Part shown: piece after piece, positions 61,572 to 64,000 of the stretch | Layout of the letters: the number at the start of each line of letters is the position of its first letter | How positions within the stretch are numbered: the first letter of the stretch is position 1 | Origin: Lachnospiraceae bacterium UBA7050 | Lineage (GTDB): Bacteria; Bacillota; Clostridia; Lachnospirales; Lachnospiraceae | NCBI GenBank assembly: GCA_002493905.1 | Contig: DLAJ01000007.1 | Location: forward strand, 62,001-126,000 | Length of the DNA stretch: 64,000 nt | Direction of reading: 5' to 3' | Position numbers and translations under genes: made by a program | Notes under the pieces: model-generated | Databases searched by the model: none | What the model was told of the DNA's origin: nothing | The model's input: the letters and a program-made list of their open reading frames with translations, nothing else

Positions 61572-62645
61572 TCAAAACAGCCATGTCCGGTACGGTAAGA
61601 GCTTTACCAGCTCACCGTACGCCTTATACAAAAACGCCGCAAAATAGACGGCTCCGAACACCGTAATCCCGATCACGGCCGCCGTCCGCTTCCGCTTATC
61701 CGGTATGCGCAGCGCCGCCCCCGGCAGAAGAAATACCTGCGTAACCGTCAGATACGTTCCGATCCGCGAAACTTCCGGAATAAAGGAACCGCACAAATAC
61801 AGCATAAGTGCCGCGACATTCAGCCGGAAATAAAATAGCAGTTGTTTATTATCCTGTATTGTGTCCCGGTAAATGGACAGGCAGAACAAAAGCACCAAAA
61901 TACACCGCGCAATATTGGCATAGGAAGTACCGCCCTCCAGATAGATCGTATCACGGTAGGTAGGATACAGATATAAAATCACCTTTAGATAAAAATCGCC
62001 GAACACCAGTCCGCTTACAGCAAGCACCGACAGCAGCGCCGTCTGCCAGCGCTTCCACCGGCAGTTCGCCAAAAAATAAACCGGCAGCACAACCAGCGCT
62101 GATTTGTGAATCAATGCGCCAAGCAGAACCGTCAGCACAAATTTTCCGTAGTTTTTGCGGAACAGATGCGGTATTGCACAGAGCGCAAATGCTGCCGCCA
62201 CATAATAACGCACCGTATTTAATGACTGGTAATAATACCCGAATGCCATAAACAGGTAAAAGCTGAATACAAAACTTGTACTTAAGGTATAGAGCGCCTT
62301 CAGGGTAAAAAACACCGTCACAAACGCAAAGAACGCAAACAGGAACAGATAGTTTTCTTCGCCAAACAATGTCTGTAAGCATTTGACGAGCACATTAAAG
62401 CCGCGCTCGGTCGGCACGACATACCCATTCCAGATATTATAAAAATGATCTTCATAACGCCCATAATCATTGCCGACATAGTAGCGCGCCGCAGATACGG
62501 CAGACAAAAGCAGAAAAATCGCGCAGAGACTGAGCCTGTTTTGGAACATCTGCCTGTTCATTCCCCTTACCGGCAGTATTTCCGGCTTTACAACAAGCGC
62601 TGCTGCCGCCGTCGTGACAAGTAATAACACAATGTATACGATCAC
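61572..62645 (-). CDS. EpsG-type polysaccharide polymerase
   Basis: About 357 residues and 10 helices. RYYVGNDYGRYEDHF near 62 and NVLVKCLQTLFGEENYLFLF near 88, followed by YYQSLNTVRYYVAAAFAL near 140 and LGALIHKSALVVLPVY near 180, match EpsG, the Wzy-like polymerase of Gram-positive exopolysaccharide systems. It should join repeat units outside the membrane. The GTG at 62645 is chosen because GGGAGG precedes it and because its GTGA overlaps the stop of the preceding gene; the usual family start lies here. Confidence 0.85.
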   Translation of the reverse strand: MIVYIVLLLVTTAAAALVVKPEILPVRGMNRQMFQNRLSLCAIFLLLSAVSAARYYVGNDYGRYEDHFYNIWNGYVVPTERGFNVLVKCLQTLFGEENYLFLFAFFAFVTVFFTLKALYTLSTSFVFSFYLFMAFGYYYQSLNTVRYYVAAAFALCAIPHLFRKNYGKFVLTVLLGALIHKSALVVLPVYFLANCRWKRWQTALLSVLAVSGLVFGDFYLKVILYLYPTYRDTIYLEGGTSYANIARCILVLLFCLSIYRDTIQDNKQLLFYFRLNVAALMLYLCGSFIPEVSRIGTYLTVTQVFLLPGAALRIPDKRKRTAAVIGITVFGAVYFAAFLYKAYGELVKLLPYRTWLF

Positions 62646-63421
62646 TCCGCCGCCTCCCGCATTCCCTGCTTCATCAGTGCATATGCCCTTTTCAATGAAA
62701 TCTCTCCGCACATCTGCGATTTATTTTTCAGAAGGAAGCGCAGCGCAAGCGGCTTTTTAAGGGAACCGTACAAATGGTAGTACAGGACCCCGCGGTCAAA
62801 GAAAAATTTTTCATCATAGCCATGAAACCATGTGGAAGGACGCGGGACTTCCTGCCCGATCGTCACCGGCACCTTATAAACCTTTAATCCTTTCCGGATA
62901 CAATCCCTGATAAAGAGACTGTCCTCCCCATTGCTATACTTTGCGCCTCCGCCAAACAACAGGGAAAACGCAATATTTTTCTGATGCAGCTTCTTCGTGC
63001 GCACTGCAAAACTGTATGCCGGATAGCGCCCGCAGTTATACTGTCTGACCCTTCCAAAACTGTCATTATGGTAGGTGCGGCGTTCCTCACAGACATCCAC
63101 ATTAAACAACAGCATATCCGCCGCAGGATATTTTTCAAATTCCGCGAGAATTTTCTGCTCATAGCCTTCCGTGTATACAATATCCTCATCCGAAAAAACA
63201 CTGATATCCCGGTCCGCACGCATCAGCGCGTTATTGCGGCTTAAGCCCACGCCTCTCTCCCGGAAGCGATAGGCATAAATGGTATGACCGTTCTCTTCCC
63301 ACTCCTCATAGCTGTTTTCACCGCATTGAATGATCAGGATCGCGTCTGATTCGATCTGCATCCGGCGCACCAGTTCGCGCGGTTCTTTTTGAACAGCCGA
63401 TACAAGAAGCTGTAAGGTCAT
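62642..63421 (-). CDS. GT2-family glycosyltransferase
   Basis: 259-residue GT-A enzyme of the type found beside EpsG genes: it starts LQLLVSAVQKEPRELVRRM, has GLSRNNALMRADRDISVFSDEDI near 59-80 (with the acidic metal site) and FNVDVCEERRTYHN near 106, then a region NGEDSLFIRDCIRKGLKVYKV near 168-188 that fits the acceptor side. The ATG is fixed by AAAGGAG eight bases upstream; an earlier ATG at 63526 would overlap the preceding gene. It lacks the usual long GT2 N-terminal DDGSTDGT loop, having instead IIQCGENS near 30. Donor unknown. Confidence 0.8.
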   Translation of the reverse strand: MTLQLLVSAVQKEPRELVRRMQIESDAILIIQCGENSYEEWEENGHTIYAYRFRERGVGLSRNNALMRADRDISVFSDEDIVYTEGYEQKILAEFEKYPAADMLLFNVDVCEERRTYHNDSFGRVRQYNCGRYPAYSFAVRTKKLHQKNIAFSLLFGGGAKYSNGEDSLFIRDCIRKGLKVYKVPVTIGQEVPRPSTWFHGYDEKFFFDRGVLYYHLYGSLKKPLALRFLLKNKSQMCGEISLKRAYALMKQGMREAAE

Positions 63422-63506
63422 GCCAGTTCTCCTTTCCACAAGCAGTGTGCTATGCGCTTTGCCATTGTGCAATTGCCAAAGCAGCGCTATGCGTTTCGCT
63501 TTCCGT

Positions 63507-64000
63507 CTAAGCAGTATGCTTTCCATTTCTCCTGCTGCGTCCGTAATACCATCTTAACAGCCGTTCGTCCGCATCCGTAATCTTCGCATAAACAAGCCTG
63601 CAATCCTGAATTTCAAGCTGGTGAAGCGCCTCTGACAGACGTTTGCTGTTCGGCTTTCCCTGGGGAACCGCAAGAATTACGCCGCCCCGCCCGCAGATGG
63701 CGCCGTCCTCATCCTTGCAGGAACTGCCGCTCCCTGCGTCCCGGATGCGTGCAAAGACTTCAGGACCGGCATCCAGAACCTCCTGCATTGTCAGCACCGG
63801 ATACACGGCGCCCCCGCAGAGCCATTCTTCATTCTGTGCAAGCCGGCGCTGCAGCTCCCGCTCCCCGCATTCGATACCCGCACAGCGGATTCCAAACCGT
63901 TTCTCCATCTCTTCCGGCAGATACACCGCATCCTCAGCCGCGATCAAAAGTAAAATCACAAGCACTGCAGCCAAAGCGGCTCCCGCCGCCCCCGTTAAGG
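63507..64000 (-). CDS. C-terminal part of a Wzz/chain-length-type protein with kinase-like tail, cut by window edge
   Basis: The frame is open to the window edge, so the N-terminus is missing. What is visible starts with an Ala/Gly/Leu-rich helix (AALAAVLVILLLIAAED), then AVYLPEEMEKRFGIRC, which is how the second membrane helix and following linker of Wzz/CapA/BY-kinase adaptor proteins look. The last 60 residues, GGVILAVPQGKPNSKRL and LVYAKITDADERLLRWYYG, resemble the end of bacterial tyrosine kinases, but no Walker A or B is present in the visible 164 residues. I infer a polysaccharide co-polymerase that sets chain length. A Gly/Ser/Asp-rich insert lies in the middle. Confidence 0.6.
   Translation of the reverse strand, partial: LTGAAGAALAAVLVILLLIAAEDAVYLPEEMEKRFGIRCAGIECGERELQRRLAQNEEWLCGGAVYPVLTMQEVLDAGPEVFARIRDAGSGSSCKDEDGAICGRGGVILAVPQGKPNSKRLSEALHQLEIQDCRLVYAKITDADERLLRWYYGRSRRNGKHTA

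Noticed and set aside
1..64000. tRNA, rRNA, transposase, integrase or phage genes
   Set aside because: No sequence with such features was recognised on either strand.

Overview
The window looks like chromosomal DNA of a low-to-mid GC Gram-positive, most likely a Clostridia/Lachnospiraceae-type bacterium. This is inferred from purine-rich Shine-Dalgarno sites in front of most genes, many GTG starts, and family types such as TupA-like ATP-grasp, EpsG, DUF6020 and FemAB-like proteins. All 51 genes I call lie on the minus strand and are packed with short gaps or stop/start overlaps. They form one very large surface-glycan biosynthesis locus that runs off both ends of the window. I see no rRNA, tRNA, CRISPR array, transposase or phage gene, and no gene-free stretch above 300 bases.

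Layout in transcription order (high to low coordinates). 64.0-52.6 kb: the C-terminal part of a Wzz-like chain-length protein with a kinase-like tail, three GT2 and two GT4 glycosyltransferases, an EpsG-type polymerase, a GT52-like (sialyltransferase-type) enzyme, a PglK-like ABC flippase and an acyltransferase. 52.4-46.5 kb: a complete CMP-pseudaminic acid pathway, pseB-pseC-pseF-pseI and a fused pseH-pseG, behind its own candidate promoter. 46.4-37.6 kb: WecE-type aminotransferase, GNAT, polyprenyl-phosphate GT2 and large membrane proteins including an O-antigen-ligase-like protein, also behind a candidate promoter. 37.6-31.4 kb: pglF-pglE-pglC-like initiation module (bacillosamine-type sugar), a FemAB-like acyltransferase and a PglA-like GT4. 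31.4-18.0 kb: UDP-HexNAc dehydrogenase and WbpP-like 4-epimerase (UDP-GalNAcA-type precursor), four GT4 enzymes, two AsnB-like amidotransferases and a second acyltransferase. 17.9-9.4 kb: DUF2334 deacetylase, a second PglK-like flippase, a KpsS-like transferase, a NeuB homologue without SAF domain, a GtrII-like membrane transferase and a second (WbaP-type) initiating phosphoglycosyltransferase. 9.4-0 kb: GT2, GT39-like and GT-D-like proteins, two HxRRxD fucosyltransferase-like enzymes, two ATP-grasp ligases and two DegT aminotransferases. The last 8-9 kb look more AT-rich by eye.

Together the genes can make several unusual precursors (CMP-Pse, a UDP-4-amino-trideoxy sugar, a dTDP-4-amino sugar, UDP-hexosaminuronate), link them on undecaprenyl phosphate, flip them with ABC-type exporters and polymerise or ligate them outside. 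Two initiating transferases, two flippases and two polymerase/ligase-type proteins suggest two or more glycan systems assembled side by side. The most interesting points are the amidotransferase/GT4 duplication beside a uronate pathway, the PseH-PseG fusion with a nearby candidate Pse transferase, FemAB-like enzymes where PglD would be expected, an orphan SAF-less NeuB, ATP-grasp/aminotransferase pairs, and recurrent short tandem repeats and hairpins at gene junctions.
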